Shown here: piece by piece, positions 1-9,817 of the stretch
How the letters are laid out: every line of letters starts with the position of its first letter
Numbering within the stretch: the stretch's first letter is position 1
Origin: Verrucomicrobiota bacterium
GTDB lineage: Bacteria; Verrucomicrobiota; Verrucomicrobiia; Limisphaerales; UBA9464
Reading direction: 5' to 3'
Assembly: GCA_025360495.1 (NCBI GenBank)
Contig: JANYCC010000010.1
Coordinates: forward strand, 1-36,558
DNA: 36,558 nucleotides
Notes under the pieces: model-generated
What the model was told of the DNA's origin: nothing
What the model saw: only the letters and a program-made list of their open reading frames with translations
Database searches by the model: none
Position numbers and translations under genes: made by a program

Positions 1-984
1 CCCCGCGAATCCCTCCACTCCCGGCCCCCCATCGAACGCATGATGCGCATCCACCAAGCCATCAGCAGCGGCAAACTCCCCAATGCCTCCTCCCTCGCCC
101 GGGATCTCGAAGTCAGCGCCAAAACCGTCCAACGCGACCTCGAGTTCATGCGCGATCGTCTCAACCTCCCCCTCGCCTACGACGACACCCATTTCGGATA
201 TCGCTACACCGAGGAGGTGGATTCGTTCCCCACACTCCAGATCTCCGAGGGCGAACTCTTCGCCCTGTTGGTCGCGGAAAAAGCCCTCCAACAGTACCGC
301 GGCACCCCGTTCGAAAAACGCCTCGTCGGCGCCTTCCGCAAACTCGCCCGCTCCCTGCCCGACACCGTGTCGCTCAACCTCGCCGAATGGGATCGGACCA
401 TCTCGTTCCACACCAGCGCGGAACCGGTGCTCAACCTGGCGGTCATCGACACCCTTGCCACCGCCGCCAGCCAACGGCGACAACTCCGCATCCAATATCG
501 AAAGCCCAACTCCAGCCAACCCGAGGAACGCATCATCGACCCTTACCACCTGGCGAACATCAACGGCGATTGGTACCTCTTCGCCTTCGACCAATTGCGC
601 AAGGCCATCCGCACCTTTGTTCCCGGTCGGATCGTTTCCGCCGAACCGACCGGGACGAGCTTCGTACGTCCGGAAAAATTCACCCTCCCGCACCAACTTC
701 GGGACAGCTTCGGCGTCCATTCCCGCCAGGGGGATTATACCGTGATCGCCCGGTTCGATCCGTCGGTCTCAGATTATATACGGGAGAAACGCTGGCATCC
801 CTCGCAGCGATTGCAGGATCGGCACGACGGCGGCGTGGAACTGACCCTGAAGCTCGGGAGCCTGGCCGAGGTGGAACGTTGGCTCCTCGGTTGGGGCGGT
901 GCCGTCGAAGTGGTTTCGCCCCCGGAACTGGTCGAATCATTCCGCAAAGCCGGCGAAACCATGGCCCGACGGCACACGCGGTGA
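1..984 (+). CDS. WYL-domain transcriptional regulator (5' end outside the window)
   Basis: Predicted DNA-binding regulator with an N-terminal winged HTH and a C-terminal WYL ligand-sensing domain. The HTH is seen in SLARDLEVSAKTVQRDLEFM, about 18-37 residues after the ATG at 40. The WYL core is IDPYHLANINGDWYLFAFD, followed by an arginine-rich strand (RKAIRTFVPGRI) that in this family binds nucleotide or nucleic-acid ligands. The frame is open to base 1 and reads SRPPIERMMRIHQAI across the ATG at 40. Homologues I remember begin upstream of this segment, so the true start is probably outside the window, with ATG 40 as the fallback. WYL proteins control diverse processes, including DNA damage and defence. 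No target can be inferred because the left neighbour is missing. A repeat-rich spacer separates it from the convergent subtilase gene. Confidence 0.85.
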   Translation, partial: PRESLHSRPPIERMMRIHQAISSGKLPNASSLARDLEVSAKTVQRDLEFMRDRLNLPLAYDDTHFGYRYTEEVDSFPTLQISEGELFALLVAEKALQQYRGTPFEKRLVGAFRKLARSLPDTVSLNLAEWDRTISFHTSAEPVLNLAVIDTLATAASQRRQLRIQYRKPNSSQPEERIIDPYHLANINGDWYLFAFDQLRKAIRTFVPGRIVSAEPTGTSFVRPEKFTLPHQLRDSFGVHSRQGDYTVIARFDPSVSDYIREKRWHPSQRLQDRHDGGVELTLKLGSLAEVERWLLGWGGAVEVVSPPELVESFRKAGETMARRHTR

Positions 985-1007
985 AGGAGGGCGGAACGCC
1001 GGATCTT

Positions 1008-1058
1008 CAGAGCCTCGGAGCCGCAGAGCCCCGGAGCGGCAGAGCGGCAGAACCTCAG
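1008..1058. repeat. Degenerate CAGAGC/CAGAAC short repeats
   Basis: The spacer just after the WYL gene holds serial imperfect copies of a purine-rich motif: CAGAGCCTC at 1008-1016, GCAGAGCC near 1023, and GCAGAGCGGCAGAACCTCAG at 1039-1058. The last of these matches 16 of 20 bases at 31500-31519, in another convergent spacer of this window. No conserved protein is encoded here. It is probably a copy of an interspersed intergenic repeat; function unknown. Confidence 0.5.
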
Positions 1059-1162
1059 AAAAAAAACGGCCTCGGAGCAGCAGGGTCCGGTCGGGGAGGA
1101 CGAACGCCAAAGAAGAGTCGCACCGGGCGAGGATCGCGTGGTTGACCGACCCCTCTCCCCGT

Positions 1163-1195
1163 CCCTCTCCCCGCTCGTTCCTCACGGGGCGAGGG
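1163..1195. repeat. CCCTCTCCCCG hairpin between convergent genes
   Basis: Arms 1163-1173 (CCCTCTCCCCG) and 1185-1195 (CGGGGCGAGGG) pair with one internal mismatch around an 11-nt loop. The left arm is also a direct repeat of CCCTCTCCCCG immediately upstream (about 1152-1162). No U-tract follows on either strand, so an ordinary intrinsic terminator is doubtful. It lies between the WYL gene and the subtilase 3' end, and together with the repeat at 1008-1058 it accounts for most of the 251-bp spacer. Confidence 0.45.
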
Positions 1196-1235
1196 GGACC
1201 GGACTAGGCCGGCAACCCAGTCAGAAACCCAGTGG

Positions 1236-4200
1236 CTACGGTTCCAGTCGGACCCGGTAAAAGTGGGTGTGGTCGCGCGCTGCCAGATCCGGATCGGTCA
1301 CCGTTGTTGTCGGTCCCCCCGCGATGATCCCCGAACGCCACACGGCCAACGGACCGGTCAGCACGTCGCCACGCAGCACCGTGTAGTGCCGGCCCAATAC
1401 CGACTGCCAACTGATCGCGTCACCCGAGTTCACCGGTGGGATGAGGACCAGCCGTGACTGAGGATCGGAGGGATCCGTTCCGGCGGCGAATTCCTGGGCC
1501 GCCGTGAATCCGTCCCCGTCACGATCCGAGGTGGCCGTGTCGTCCAGGTCCCCCAGGAAGGCGAGTTCCCAGTCGTCGGGCAAACCATCGCCGTCCAAAT
1601 CCGCCGAACCGAGGTTGAGTCGCACGATGTCGGCTTGGGAACCGGGTTTTCCGTGGGCGTGCACCAATAGCACGGAAACCTGGCCATTGGGATCGATGGC
1701 CGCCGCCACCGCATTGGGCCGACTGAGGATCGTGCTCACCTTGGAACCTTCATCGAGCCAGGGGGTGTGGTGGATGCCGAGCCCGGTGGAATCCACGACG
1801 GGTTTGGTCGGATCGAACCGCGCCCAGGTGGAGGTGTCCGAGAAATCGCCTTGGGTGATGACCCGGTATCGGAACCCCGGTGAGGCCACGGTGAGGTGCA
1901 ATTGCGCCCCGGTGGCCGAATGCACCATCATGGCGTTCTGGAACGGCGCGGTGTCGGCTTCGGAGGGCGCCAGACCGTTCCACACCCCACCCTGCTCCAA
2001 CGGACTCCCATCCCGGGAATCGACCGCCGTGAGCAGGGCATCGTTGGCCGATTCGTAGTCTTCCAAGTCGTCCCCGTCCGTGCTGCCTTCGTTGCTGTTG
2101 GCCAGAACGACATCGGCAACCCCGTCGCCGTCCAAATCCACCTCGATCTCGAGGTCTTGAAAATAGCGTTGGGGGGTCGGCCAGGCGCCGGCGGTGACGA
2201 GGGCGAAAAACACCCGGGTGGCATCGAGGGAACCCGCCGTGACGTAATCACTGGCCGCACCCGTGGCGATCACATCGGTGGCGTCGCGGAAATCGCCGAA
2301 ATGGGCCGCCGAACTGGTGACGCCCAGTTGAAAAACGCCGACCAGCGGGCGCACGTGACCGTTGGTGCCGCGGGTGGGCATCCGGACGGTCACGCGGTCG
2401 CCCGGAGGCGTTCCCTGGCTGTGGACCGCCGCGAGTTGGGCGGAGAGGGCCCGGGGCACGGAATACCAGGGCACATGGAGATCCACCGGCCCGCCCAAGA
2501 ACCACAGTTGCCCGGTTCCCTCCGGCAAGGCAAACCGCGGCGCGCCCACGAGGGTGTTGTCGGAGCTGTCGTCCGCATCGGCCTTGAGGAGGGACGGGGT
2601 GATGTTCAATTGGACAGCGACGCGCGCGGTGCCCTGGGCCGGGACAACGACGTCAGAAACGGCTGGCACGAGGCGGACACCGGGATTGTCGAGGGTGTTA
2701 CTGGCGACCACATGATAGGTGAGCGGGGTGTCGCTGTGGTTGGCCAGGATGAAGGCGCCGGTGCGGATGGACGGTGAGCTGACCAGGATCTCGCCGAAGG
2801 AAAGAGAGACCGCGCCGCCGTCATTCTCGGCCCGCACAGTCACCGGCGAGCGCACGGCCCGGTCGACCGCAAGGCGTCCGGCCCCGACGCGGGATTCGCT
2901 ATAAGACGCGCCGGATAGACTGTGCATGGGAGTGACCGCCGTGTTCATCAGGACGGCCTTGATCTCCTCCGCAGCCCAGTTCGGGTGGACCTGTTTGACC
3001 AACGCGGCGGCCCCGGCGGCGTGGGGTGAAGACATCGAGGTGCCCGTCTCGGCGACTCCGTCGGAACCCGAGCCGGCACTGGTGGAAACAATCGAGGCGC
3101 CGGGCGCCGCCAAGTCCGGCTTGAGTTCGCTATGGCGCCAGACCGGTCCGCGCGAACTGGAAGAATCCACGGTGTCGGCCAATTGGGGCGTGGTGAGGAC
3201 CACATCGGCCGAAAGGGTCACCTCGAGACCATGCGTGGCCTGGGCCTTCAGGATCGCACCGTCGGACAAGGAGATCATCACCCCGGGGATGGTGATGTCG
3301 GAGGTGTCGCCGGAGCCGCCCATGACGAACGGGGGACCCTCGACATTGTTGACGGTGATGACGCCGATGGCGCCGGCTTCCTGGGCATTGCGGACCTTGT
3401 CGACGAAGAAGCAGGTGCCGCGGTCGATCAGGGCGATTTTTCCCGAGACGGCGGCGGCATTGATGAAGGGATCACACCCGAGGAGGGGATTCACGACCAC
3501 CACCCGGGCCCGGATCGGTGAAAGGCCCGCCAAGGGTTGGGTGAATTCACCCTCGACCATGGCGTAAGCCCCGGCGATCGCGGCAGGAGCCTCGACGCGG
3601 AGGGCGCCGGTTTTGAAACCGTCGTCGATGGAATTGGCGACCGTGAGCGCGCGCGGGGCGGCTCCGGGGTTGCCCACCTTATAGGCGGTGTCCCCCCCAT
3701 TGCCGGCCGAGATCGTGACCACACAACCCAGCTTCACCAACCGGTCCACGGCATCCCGTTCGGGGTCGCCGGGGCTGTCGTCGGCAAATGAAGAACCCAG
3801 GGAGAGATTGACGACGTCGAGATGGTCGGAGGTGTCGCCGTCGGCATTCGGATCGGCGGCCCAATTGAGGGCCTTGACGATCATGCTGCTGGAGGTGCTG
3901 CCGCCGACTCCGAAGACTTTGAGGGCATACAGGACGGCCTCGGGCGCCATGCCGGGACCGATCTTGAATTTCTTGGGATCCAGCGCGGTGGTGTACGGGC
4001 CATGAAAGGTCGTGCCATTGGCCAGGACACCGAATCCGGCGGCGATGCCGGAGACGTGGGAACCGTGGCCGTTGGCGGAGGGGTCCAACGGGTCGGGATC
4101 GGGCTGGGGGGTCGAAGAACCTGAGAAACCGGTGGAGTCGTAGTCGTCGCCCACGAAATCGGTGCCGCCGACGACCTTGGTGGTGGGGAAGGAACCGGGT

Positions 4201-4742
4201 TCGATGCGGGTCGGGTCATCGGCGTTGTAGGCGGCGACGGTCCCGGCCCCGCCGAACATGGCGTGATGGTAATCGATTCCGGAGTCAATGATCCCGATCC
4301 GGACGCCCTTGCCGGTGGCGGACGCGATGCCGGTGGAACCGGCCCAGACGCGGGTGGCGCCGCTGAAAGGGACACTGGAGACGAGGTGGCGTTGGTGATG
4401 TTGCTCGGGCACAACCGCCGCGACGCCGGGTTGGCCGCGGAGGGCAGCGGCCTGTACGGCGGGAAGCTCGACGAACAGGGCGTGATTGAGCAGTTGGTAT
4501 CTTTCCAAAACCTTTCCACCGCGGGCCTGGACCACGGCGGCCATGGCGTCCTGCTCGCGGTTCAACTGGAGGAGACGGGTGGCGGCGGCGGGGGACGCGG
4601 GACGAAGGCTGGAGGGATTGGAAGGGGCGAGGGGTTCGCCGGTGAGCACGATGAAATATCGGGGATCGGCGGCGGCGGCGGCGAGTGCGAGAAAGCCGGC
4701 GACGGAGAGGGACAGCCGGCCGGAGAAACCCTTGGAATACAT
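1236..4742 (-). CDS. Secreted S8 (subtilisin-like) serine protease with PA domain
   Basis: Predicted exported subtilase of 1168 aa. I start it at the ATG at 4742 (MYSKGFSGRLSLSVAGFLAL), which gives a clean signal peptide ending near AAAAADP. An in-frame ATG at 4880 would add 46 residues with no signal-like character. An inhibitor-like propeptide (RYFIVLTGEPL, about 28-118) precedes the catalytic domain. The triad is visible: Asp153 (GIIDSGID), His226 (NGHGSHVSG) and Ser569 (GTSMSSPH), with oxyanion Asn348 (SAGNGG). A protease-associated domain (about 405-510) is inserted between Asn348 and Ser569, as in large subtilases. The rest is beta-rich, with an acidic calcium-binding-like stretch (DLDGDGLPDDWE, DRDGDGF) and a C-terminal module ending FYRVRLEP that resembles tails of other verrucomicrobial exoproteins. 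It probably degrades extracellular protein. Divergent from ftsH. Confidence 0.9.
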   Translation of the reverse strand: MYSKGFSGRLSLSVAGFLALAAAAADPRYFIVLTGEPLAPSNPSSLRPASPAAATRLLQLNREQDAMAAVVQARGGKVLERYQLLNHALFVELPAVQAAALRGQPGVAAVVPEQHHQRHLVSSVPFSGATRVWAGSTGIASATGKGVRIGIIDSGIDYHHAMFGGAGTVAAYNADDPTRIEPGSFPTTKVVGGTDFVGDDYDSTGFSGSSTPQPDPDPLDPSANGHGSHVSGIAAGFGVLANGTTFHGPYTTALDPKKFKIGPGMAPEAVLYALKVFGVGGSTSSSMIVKALNWAADPNADGDTSDHLDVVNLSLGSSFADDSPGDPERDAVDRLVKLGCVVTISAGNGGDTAYKVGNPGAAPRALTVANSIDDGFKTGALRVEAPAAIAGAYAMVEGEFTQPLAGLSPIRARVVVVNPLLGCDPFINAAAVSGKIALIDRGTCFFVDKVRNAQEAGAIGVITVNNVEGPPFVMGGSGDTSDITIPGVMISLSDGAILKAQATHGLEVTLSADVVLTTPQLADTVDSSSSRGPVWRHSELKPDLAAPGASIVSTSAGSGSDGVAETGTSMSSPHAAGAAALVKQVHPNWAAEEIKAVLMNTAVTPMHSLSGASYSESRVGAGRLAVDRAVRSPVTVRAENDGGAVSLSFGEILVSSPSIRTGAFILANHSDTPLTYHVVASNTLDNPGVRLVPAVSDVVVPAQGTARVAVQLNITPSLLKADADDSSDNTLVGAPRFALPEGTGQLWFLGGPVDLHVPWYSVPRALSAQLAAVHSQGTPPGDRVTVRMPTRGTNGHVRPLVGVFQLGVTSSAAHFGDFRDATDVIATGAASDYVTAGSLDATRVFFALVTAGAWPTPQRYFQDLEIEVDLDGDGVADVVLANSNEGSTDGDDLEDYESANDALLTAVDSRDGSPLEQGGVWNGLAPSEADTAPFQNAMMVHSATGAQLHLTVASPGFRYRVITQGDFSDTSTWARFDPTKPVVDSTGLGIHHTPWLDEGSKVSTILSRPNAVAAAIDPNGQVSVLLVHAHGKPGSQADIVRLNLGSADLDGDGLPDDWELAFLGDLDDTATSDRDGDGFTAAQEFAAGTDPSDPQSRLVLIPPVNSGDAISWQSVLGRHYTVLRGDVLTGPLAVWRSGIIAGGPTTTVTDPDLAARDHTHFYRVRLEP

Positions 4743-4891
4743 GTGACGGAGGAATGGATAGCAAACTTCGCGCCGCAACACCGCGGAAAACGGCGGAGGC
4801 GGGACGACCGGCCCGCGCACTGAAGAAATACCCGGGAAGTGCCGTTGCGCCCCCCGGATATGGCTGTTAGCTTGCCGCAACCTTTTGGGTC

Positions 4892-6895
4892 ATGGCCGAC
4901 GATAATTACCCTGTGGGAGACAAGCGTCCCCCTGAACCCCGCATGCCAGCGCGCACGTGGGTGGTCCTCATTCTCATCTCGGCCCTGGTGCCGGTGCTGA
5001 TCCTGTTGGCCCGAACCAAAACCCCGCTGGTGCAGGACATCTCGCACCCCAAGCTGATGGAATTGGCGGCCGCGGGCCTGATCGAGAATGCCACGATCAA
5101 TTACAACATCTCGGAATCGCCGTTGCGCCGGGTGGAAGGGCGGTATCGCGCGGTGGATGGGGGCAAAACCAACCTCGTCAACTTCACGATCTCGACGCGC
5201 CTGACGGAACAGACCGAGGATTTGCTGCTCAAGACGGGCACGGTCAAGGCGATCACGGCGGCCAGCCTGTGGCCCTACCTGTTCCAATTCGGGCCGATCC
5301 TGGTGCTGTGCTTTGTGGTGTGGTTCTTCTTCATCCGGCAGATCAAGAATGCCGGCCGGGGGGCCCTGAGCTTCGGCAAATCGAAGGCCCGACTGCTCAC
5401 CAAGGAGCGGAACAAGACCACGTTCAAGGACGTCGCGGGAGTGGAGGAGGCCAAGGAGGAAGTGGCTGAATTGGTGGAATTCCTCAAGGATCCCAAGAAA
5501 TTTCAAAAACTCGGCGGCCGGATTCCCAAGGGCATCCTGATGGTCGGGGCGCCGGGCACGGGGAAAACCCTGTTGGCCAAGGCGATTGCGGGCGAGGCGG
5601 ACGCCGCCTTCTTCAGCATCAGCGGTTCGGATTTCGTGGAGATGTTCGTGGGCGTCGGGGCCAGCCGGGTCCGGGACATGTTCGAACAGGCCCGCAAGAA
5701 CACCCCGTGCCTCATCTTCATCGATGAAATCGACGCCGTTGGCCGCAGTCGCGGTCACGGACTGGGCGGTGGCAATGACGAGCGTGAACAGACGTTGAAT
5801 GCGCTGTTGGTGGAGATGGACGGTTTCGACACCACCGAAGGGATCATCATCATCGCCGCCACCAACCGGCCCGATGTGCTCGACCCTGCCCTGCTGCGAC
5901 CGGGTCGTTTCGATCGGCAGGTGACGGTGAATCTACCGGACGTGCGGGGACGCGAGGCGATCCTCAAGGTGCACGCGAAGAACGTGAAATTGGACGGTGC
6001 GGTGGACTTGGCGGTGATCGCCCGGGGCACCCCCGGATTCTCGGGGGCCGAGTTGGCGAACCTGCTTAATGAGGCCGCGCTGCTGGCCGCCCGGACGGGC
6101 CGGAAAGCCATTGGAATGGTGGAACTCGAGGAGGCGCGCGACAAGGTGCGCTGGGGCCGGGAACGCCGGACGCTGGCGATGACCGAGGAGGAAAAGCGCG
6201 ACACCGCCTGGCACGAGGCCGGCCACGCGTTGGTCAACGTCCTGCTCAAGCACACCCACCCGCTCCACAAGGTCACGATCATCCCGCGCGGCAGTGCGCT
6301 GGGCATGATGATGACGCTGCCCAAGCAGGACATCCTGAGCCGGAGCCGCAAGGCCTTGCTCGACGATCTGGCCGTGAGCGTGGCCGGGCGCATCGCCGAG
6401 CAGAAGGTTTCGGACGACATCACCACCGGGGCCTCCAGCGACATCCAGAGCGCGACCCAGATTGCGAAGGCCATGATCATGCATTGGGGCATGAGCGAGC
6501 GGTTGGGCATGGTGCTTTACGGGGAATCGCAGGAATACGTTTTCCTGGGACGGGACATGATGCGGTCCAAGGATTACTCGGAACGCACCGCCCAGGAGAT
6601 CGACGCCGAGGTGAAGCGGATCATTGACGAAGCCTATCAACGGGCGAAGGACCTGATCGACAGTCACCCGACCCAACTGGAGATGATCGCCAAGGCGCTG
6701 ATCGAGAACGAGACGTTGGAAGGTTGGCAGGTCGCGGAAATCGTCACCAAGGGCATGTTCACCCCGCCGACCCCGGGTCCGGGCAAGATTGATCCGCCCA
6801 GCGGAGCACAAGCGGTCACGCCGCTGCCCGAGGTGATCAAGCCGGTGCCGCCGCGTTTGCCGGGATTTGGCAGTCCGGCCCCGGCGACCGCCTGA
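4892..6895 (+). CDS. ftsH: ATP-dependent zinc metalloprotease FtsH
   Basis: Membrane-anchored AAA+ protease (667 aa) that degrades misfolded or unassembled membrane proteins and regulatory substrates. In order: TM1 (about 22-40), a short periplasmic segment, TM2 (about 126-148), the AAA+ module, and the M41 peptidase. Visible motifs are Walker A GAPGTGKT (219-226), Walker B LIFIDE (274-279), second region of homology with LLRPGRF (arginines 336 and 339), zinc site HEAGH (441-445) and third ligand Asp517 (GASSDIQ). Length is normal for the family, with a Pro-rich tail after about 623. The ATG at 4892 has no clear Shine-Dalgarno sequence. It faces the subtilase gene across about 150 bp and is convergent with proA, with an inverted repeat in between. 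Confidence 0.97.
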   Translation: MADDNYPVGDKRPPEPRMPARTWVVLILISALVPVLILLARTKTPLVQDISHPKLMELAAAGLIENATINYNISESPLRRVEGRYRAVDGGKTNLVNFTISTRLTEQTEDLLLKTGTVKAITAASLWPYLFQFGPILVLCFVVWFFFIRQIKNAGRGALSFGKSKARLLTKERNKTTFKDVAGVEEAKEEVAELVEFLKDPKKFQKLGGRIPKGILMVGAPGTGKTLLAKAIAGEADAAFFSISGSDFVEMFVGVGASRVRDMFEQARKNTPCLIFIDEIDAVGRSRGHGLGGGNDEREQTLNALLVEMDGFDTTEGIIIIAATNRPDVLDPALLRPGRFDRQVTVNLPDVRGREAILKVHAKNVKLDGAVDLAVIARGTPGFSGAELANLLNEAALLAARTGRKAIGMVELEEARDKVRWGRERRTLAMTEEEKRDTAWHEAGHALVNVLLKHTHPLHKVTIIPRGSALGMMMTLPKQDILSRSRKALLDDLAVSVAGRIAEQKVSDDITTGASSDIQSATQIAKAMIMHWGMSERLGMVLYGESQEYVFLGRDMMRSKDYSERTAQEIDAEVKRIIDEAYQRAKDLIDSHPTQLEMIAKALIENETLEGWQVAEIVTKGMFTPPTPGPGKIDPPSGAQAVTPLPEVIKPVPPRLPGFGSPAPATA

Positions 6896-6923
6896 TCTGA
6901 TCCGGCTGGGCAAACGAAGTTGA

Positions 6924-7010
6924 AACCACGGATTTCGCGGATTTCGCGGATCACGGGGGAAGGAGCTCGAGCTCGGCCACTTATCCGCGTCATCCGTGTG
7001 ATCCGCGGTT
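6924..7010. repeat. Period-9 CGGAT inverted-repeat element
   Basis: Left arm 6924-6951 is built from 9-bp units (ACGGATTTC, GCGGATTTC, GCGGATCAC). Right arm 6983-7010 is its imperfect reverse complement, built from ATCCGCGTC, ATCCGTGTG and ATCCGCGGTT. By eye 22 of 28 positions pair across a 31-nt loop that itself contains the perfect 12-bp palindrome GAGCTCGAGCTC (6963-6974). It fills the gap between the 3' ends of ftsH and proA. Similar CGGAT-type intergenic repeats occur in other Verrucomicrobia and Planctomycetes (from memory). It could fold into a long hairpin and act as a bidirectional terminator or transcript stabiliser. Confidence 0.7.
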
Positions 7011-7027
7011 AAGTTTCTTCGGAACCG

Positions 7028-8317
7028 TCAGCCGCGGATCTGGCCGGTTCCTTCGCCGATCCACTTGTAACTGCAGAGTTCCTCCAAGCCCATCGGCCCG
7101 CGCGCCCCGATCTTGTCCGTGCTGATGCCGATCTCCGCTCCCATCCCGAACTCCGCCCCGTCGGTGAACCGGGTCGAGGCATTCCAATAAACTGCGGCCG
7201 AATCCACCTCCCGGAGGAACCGGTCCGCCGTGGCGGCATTGCCCGTCACGATGGCATCCGAATGAGCGGATCCGAACCGGGCGATATGTTCCATGGCCGC
7301 CGAGACGTCGTCGACGATGCGCACATTGATCACCAAATCGTTGTATTCGGTGGCGTAATCCTCCGGGGTGGCGGTCCGCACGATGGAAGGCCGGTTGCCC
7401 ACGCCGAATTTCACCAAGGGCAGGGCTTCGGAATCGACATGGAATTCAACGCTTTTCGATGCGAGGTTCGAAACGACGCACGGCAGGAAACGGGCGGCGA
7501 TGGCCCGGTCCACCAACAGGGTTTCGGCGGCATTGCAGGTGGATGGCCGTTGGCACTTGGCGTTGACGACGATGGCCTCCGCCATTTCCAGGTCGGCATC
7601 GCGGTCAACGAACACATGGCACACGCCCTTGTAATGCTTGATCACCGGCACCCGTGAGCAGGCCGTCACCGCGCGGATGAGGCCTTCCCCGCCCCGGGGC
7701 ATGCACAGGTCGACGTACTCGGTGAGCGACAGCAACTCGGGGATCGCATCGCGGTCCGGGGTCAACACCAACTGGATGGCGTGTTCCGGGAAGCGCGAGT
7801 CCAGGACCCTCCGACCGGCGGCGACGAGCGTGTCGGCGATGAGTCGGTTGGAATTCAGGGCCTCGCGACCGCCGCGGAGAATGACGGCATTGCCGGTCTT
7901 GAAACAGAGGCTGGCGGCCTCGGCAGTGACGTTCGGTCGGGATTCGTAAATGATCACCACCACCCCGATCGGCACGGCCACTTTGCGGAGACGGAGCCCG
8001 TTGGGACGGACACGTTCCTCAAGGAGTCGTCCCACCGGATCGGGCAGCGCGGCGACCTGCCGCAGCCCGTCGGCCATGGCGTTGATCCGGTCCGGATTCA
8101 AGGCGAGGCGGTCCAGCATCGCGGCCCCCAATCCCAAGGAACGGCCCACCTCGAGATCCCGGGCATTGGCCTCCAGGAGCACCGGTGCGACCGCAGCCAG
8201 GGCATCGGCCATCGCGATCAAGGCCCGGTTCTTCTCCCCCGTCTCCAAACGGGCGAGGTCCCGCGTTGCCGCCCGTGCCTGCCGGGCGAGGGTGGTCATC
8301 TGTTCACGCAAACTCAC
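7028..8317 (-). CDS. proA: Gamma-glutamyl phosphate reductase (ProA)
   Basis: NADPH-dependent reduction of L-glutamate 5-phosphate to glutamate 5-semialdehyde, the second step of proline biosynthesis; cytosolic. The 429-aa length is normal. Visible family motifs are IGVVVIIYESRPNVTAEAA (about 117-135), GNAVILRGGREA (142-153), EYVDLCMPRGGEGLI (200-214) and the catalytic cysteine region KCQRPSTCNAAETLL, in which Cys261 is the expected nucleophile. The ATG at 8317 (MSLREQMTTLARQARAAT) matches the usual N-terminus. No proB partner lies alongside. The upstream same-strand gene (Gfo/Idh) is separated by 254 bp, so proA probably has its own promoter. Confidence 0.96.
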   Translation of the reverse strand: MSLREQMTTLARQARAATRDLARLETGEKNRALIAMADALAAVAPVLLEANARDLEVGRSLGLGAAMLDRLALNPDRINAMADGLRQVAALPDPVGRLLEERVRPNGLRLRKVAVPIGVVVIIYESRPNVTAEAASLCFKTGNAVILRGGREALNSNRLIADTLVAAGRRVLDSRFPEHAIQLVLTPDRDAIPELLSLTEYVDLCMPRGGEGLIRAVTACSRVPVIKHYKGVCHVFVDRDADLEMAEAIVVNAKCQRPSTCNAAETLLVDRAIAARFLPCVVSNLASKSVEFHVDSEALPLVKFGVGNRPSIVRTATPEDYATEYNDLVINVRIVDDVSAAMEHIARFGSAHSDAIVTGNAATADRFLREVDSAAVYWNASTRFTDGAEFGMGAEIGISTDKIGARGPMGLEELCSYKWIGEGTGQIRG

Positions 8318-8571
8318 GGCGAGAGGCTAGCGGAAGAAGGCGCCGGGTGAAGCCGGGAAAGCGGGTGCAATTCTCAAGGCTGCAAAGTTCCCCGACTGGC
8401 ACGCCGTCCGCTCGGATGCCGCAGGCGTCCGACCATCGGCCTGGCTGGTGACCGTGGAGACAGTCTGCAACTGCGCTACTCAACCAACCTTCACGGTTGC
8501 GGGGCCGATGGACGGAAGCCAGATAACGGCCCCATAACGACCCCGAAGCGCCGGTCGCGCGGCGGCGGGAT
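8318..8571. other. Intergenic spacer upstream of proA with a 9-bp-stem hairpin
   Basis: The 254-bp spacer between the Gfo/Idh stop and the proA start has no convincing gene. It contains a perfect-length hairpin at 8412-8432 (TCGGATGCC, loop GCA, GGCGTCCGA; one G-T pair) and a smaller one at 8485-8499 (CAACC/GGTTG). The hairpins may terminate the Gfo/Idh transcript or belong to an interspersed repeat. I see no clear promoter hexamers for proA. Confidence 0.35.
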
Positions 8572-9696
8572 TCACAGGGAGACCGCCGCTTTGGACTGAT
8601 GGGAATGGAGTGCGGCAGTGAACAACTCGTGGCTCCGGACCGCCTCGTCTGGGGTCACGCACCCAAAGCGGTCCCCGAGCACGCCGGCCCGTTCGGCAGC
8701 GTAAGCCGCCCACATCTGGAGGAAACAATCCGGAAATCCCGGCTCGAAAATGCCGCCGGTGATGGTGGGGAACGGCGTTTGGAAACCGAGTTCGACCCGA
8801 CTCCACACCTGTTCCCTGCCCCGTTCAAAATACCAGAAGGTCTTCGGTTCGGAGGTCGAGTAACGGGCCCCGCCCTCCGTGCCGAGCACCTCCAGCGACC
8901 AGGTGTTGGTAGATCCCGGCGCGAGCCGCTTGGTTTCGAGCCGCATCGGGACCTCGCGTCCATCCACCACCACCTCGGTGTGCAACATGGCATTGTCCCA
9001 GGTGTCGCACGGGGCGGTGCCGCCTTTTCCATCGGGACGTTCGGTGTAGATCTTCTGCAATTGGGCGTAGACCCGGACCGGATTCCAACCGAGGCGGAAG
9101 GGCACATGGACCACGTGCATGCCGAGGTCGCCCATCACCCCGATTTCACCGCAGGTTTTCACCTGTCGTTTCCAATTCGCGGGCTTGGTCGGGTCGAGAT
9201 CGCTGGCGTGCCAGAAGCAGGAGCGAATTTCGAGCAGATGCCCCAACCGGCCGGAGCGGGCGGCCTGGACGACGCGCTGCACGCCGGGAAGAAACGGGAA
9301 TTCCGAACTGCAGCGCACGAACCGACCGGAAGTGGCGGCCGCATCCCGGATCCGCCGGGCCGCGGCGAGATCGATGCCGAAAGGTTTTTCCGCGAGGAGA
9401 TCCTTTCCGGCCGCGAGGACATCCAGATAGAGGGACTCATGGAGATTGTGGGGCACCGCCACATAGACCACGTCCACATCGGGATTCCGCAGCAATTCCT
9501 GATGATCCTTGGTGAGTTGCCGGACGGTCGGGATTTGGCGGAACCAATCCAACAGCCGGTCCTGAAGATCACAGACCGCGACCAACTCGGCCCGGACCGG
9601 AAGGTTTTCGAGGACGAACCATCGCCCGAACGCGCTTGCCGCCTCGCGGCCCATGAGGCCGCCGCCGATGATTCCGACCCGCATCACGTTGCTCAT
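8572..9696 (-). CDS. Gfo/Idh/MocA family NAD(P)-dependent oxidoreductase
   Basis: Predicted 374-aa cytosolic dehydrogenase of sugar- or cyclitol-like substrates. The N-terminal Rossmann fold is shown by MRVGIIGGGLMGREAASAF (5-23), with a VAVPHNLHESL segment and the catalytic-lysine motif EKP (Glu103, Lys104, Pro105) typical of this family. The C-terminal alpha/beta domain follows. I start at the ATG at 9696 (MSNVMRVGII). The open frame extends to 10089, but that extension runs antisense into the neighbouring synthetase gene and has no family similarity. The exact substrate cannot be read from sequence. It is divergent from the AsnB-like gene with 121 bp between start codons, so the two may share control. 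Confidence 0.9.
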   Translation of the reverse strand: MSNVMRVGIIGGGLMGREAASAFGRWFVLENLPVRAELVAVCDLQDRLLDWFRQIPTVRQLTKDHQELLRNPDVDVVYVAVPHNLHESLYLDVLAAGKDLLAEKPFGIDLAAARRIRDAAATSGRFVRCSSEFPFLPGVQRVVQAARSGRLGHLLEIRSCFWHASDLDPTKPANWKRQVKTCGEIGVMGDLGMHVVHVPFRLGWNPVRVYAQLQKIYTERPDGKGGTAPCDTWDNAMLHTEVVVDGREVPMRLETKRLAPGSTNTWSLEVLGTEGGARYSTSEPKTFWYFERGREQVWSRVELGFQTPFPTITGGIFEPGFPDCFLQMWAAYAAERAGVLGDRFGCVTPDEAVRSHELFTAALHSHQSKAAVSL

Positions 9697-9817
9697 TGTG
9701 GGACGGGAATCTTCCGTCGCGGGGAGGAGGGAGGCAAGCCTGTGGCAGGGCGCATCTGGGCATCGTGGGAATATTTCAGGCTTCGACCCGTGAGCTTCCC
9801 GGTCCACACTGCTTTCC

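Noticed and set aside
1-984. Defence-island signal from the WYL regulator
   Set aside because: WYL proteins sometimes control CRISPR or BREX loci, but nothing to the right is defence-related and the left side is not visible.
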